Assembly (NCBI GenBank): GCA_013399875.1
Contig: VXAZ01007517.1
Location: forward strand, 1,178,001-1,242,000
Direction: 5' to 3'
DNA length: 64,000 nt
From: Gymnorhina tibicen
Taxonomy: Eukaryota > Chordata > Aves > Passeriformes > Artamidae
In this document: positions 63,569 to 64,000 of the stretch, in pieces
Position numbering within the stretch: the first letter of the stretch is position 1
Layout of the letters: each line of letters opens with the position of its first letter
Position numbers and translations under genes: made by a program
The notes under the pieces: generated by a model
The model's database searches: none
What the model was told of the DNA's origin: nothing
What the model saw: the letters and a program-made list of their open reading frames with translations, nothing else

Positions 63569-64000
63569 TGTCCTGGTTTTGACTAGACTAGAGTTAATTT
63601 TCTTCATAGTACCTGGCTCACTGCTGTGTTTTGGATTTAGAATGATAACAATATTGGTAAGACACTGATATTTCAGTTGTTGCTGAGTGGGGCGTGCACA
63701 GAACCAAGGCCTTTTCTGCTCCTCACCCCACCAACAATGAGGCTGGGGTTGCACAAGCAACTGTGAGGGGACACAGCAGAGACAGCTGACCCCAACTGAC
63801 CCAAAGGATATCCCAGACCACACATGCTCAGCATGTAAACCAGGGGAAGGTGGGCCAGGGGCTGCTGCTCAAGAAAAGGTTGGGCATCAGTGAGTTGGTG
63901 GTGAGCAATTGTTTTTCATTTGCATAACTTATTTTTCTGGGGGTTTACTTCCCCTTCCTTTTGTTATTTTCTTTTTCATTTCTTAATAATATTTCTGTTA
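63569..64000 (+). mobile_element. ERVL-like LTR, cut by the window end
   Basis: The copy starts with TGTCCTGGTTTTGAC at 63569, the expected 5' terminus of this bird LTR family. It continues through AGAGTTAATTTTCTTCATAG, AAGGCCTTTTCTGCTCCTCACC, ACAGCTGACCCCAACTGACC and GGATATCCCAGACCA, then GTGGTGAGCAATTGTTTTTC. The TATA position reads GCATGTAAAC (63831-63840), so the box is damaged or absent. The last bases (GTTATTTTCTTTTTCATTTC, then TAATAATATT) correspond to the simple-sequence region before R, so the rest of the LTR, and possibly internal sequence, lies outside. The antisense frame at 63491-63823 is a shadow. Confidence 0.92.

Overview
The window looks like non-coding nuclear DNA from a bird, probably a songbird. 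The bird call rests on at least six recognisable CR1 LINE copies, most of them short 5'-truncated 3' ends with the ATTCTATGA-type tail, and on three pieces of an LTR family I recognise from bird genomes (U3 beginning TGTCCTGGTTTTG, a TATA box, and a U5 rich in CTCAACCCA). The sequence is AT-rich and CpG-poor. Placing it among songbirds is inference only.

No protein-coding exon, tRNA, rRNA or CRISPR array can be supported. The longest open frames are either antisense shadows inside CR1 copies (27.4-28.0 kb, 6.8-7.3 kb) or isolated frames without recognisable domains. The window is therefore best read as an intergenic stretch or the inside of a very large intron; the sequence alone does not separate the two.

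Layout: 1-6.66 kb is unannotated. A 1-kb sense CR1 lies at 6.66-7.70 kb and carries broken reverse-transcriptase reading frames. Antisense CR1 3' ends sit at 12.17 and 19.81 kb, and an imperfect palindrome of about 110-180 bp is centred near 14.25 kb. A very old, heavily decayed CR1-type LINE covers about 25.06-26.77 kb and is followed by a 0.9-kb antisense CR1 (27.32-28.24 kb). The 31.4-32.0 kb area has an AATAAA plus A/T tract and the longest open frame outside known repeats. Two MIR/CORE-SINE-like relics lie at 35.3 and 39.97 kb. ERVL-like LTR pieces lie at 37.40-37.88 kb (+), 42.18-42.35 kb (-) and 63.57 kb to the window end (+). A compact repeat cluster at 58.8-60.4 kb holds a CR1 (-), an unrelated ~720-bp LTR with complete promoter and polyadenylation signals, a CR1 (+) and a CR1 tail (-).

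There are no genes to connect in a pathway. What the window records is the history of transposable elements in a bird genome: an ancient LINE layer, ancient SINE relics, younger CR1 insertions and several LTRs. I found no convincing new biological system. The items most worth a second look are the 14.2-kb palindrome, the 59-kb LTR and the unexplained open, less AT-rich block at 31.5-32.0 kb.
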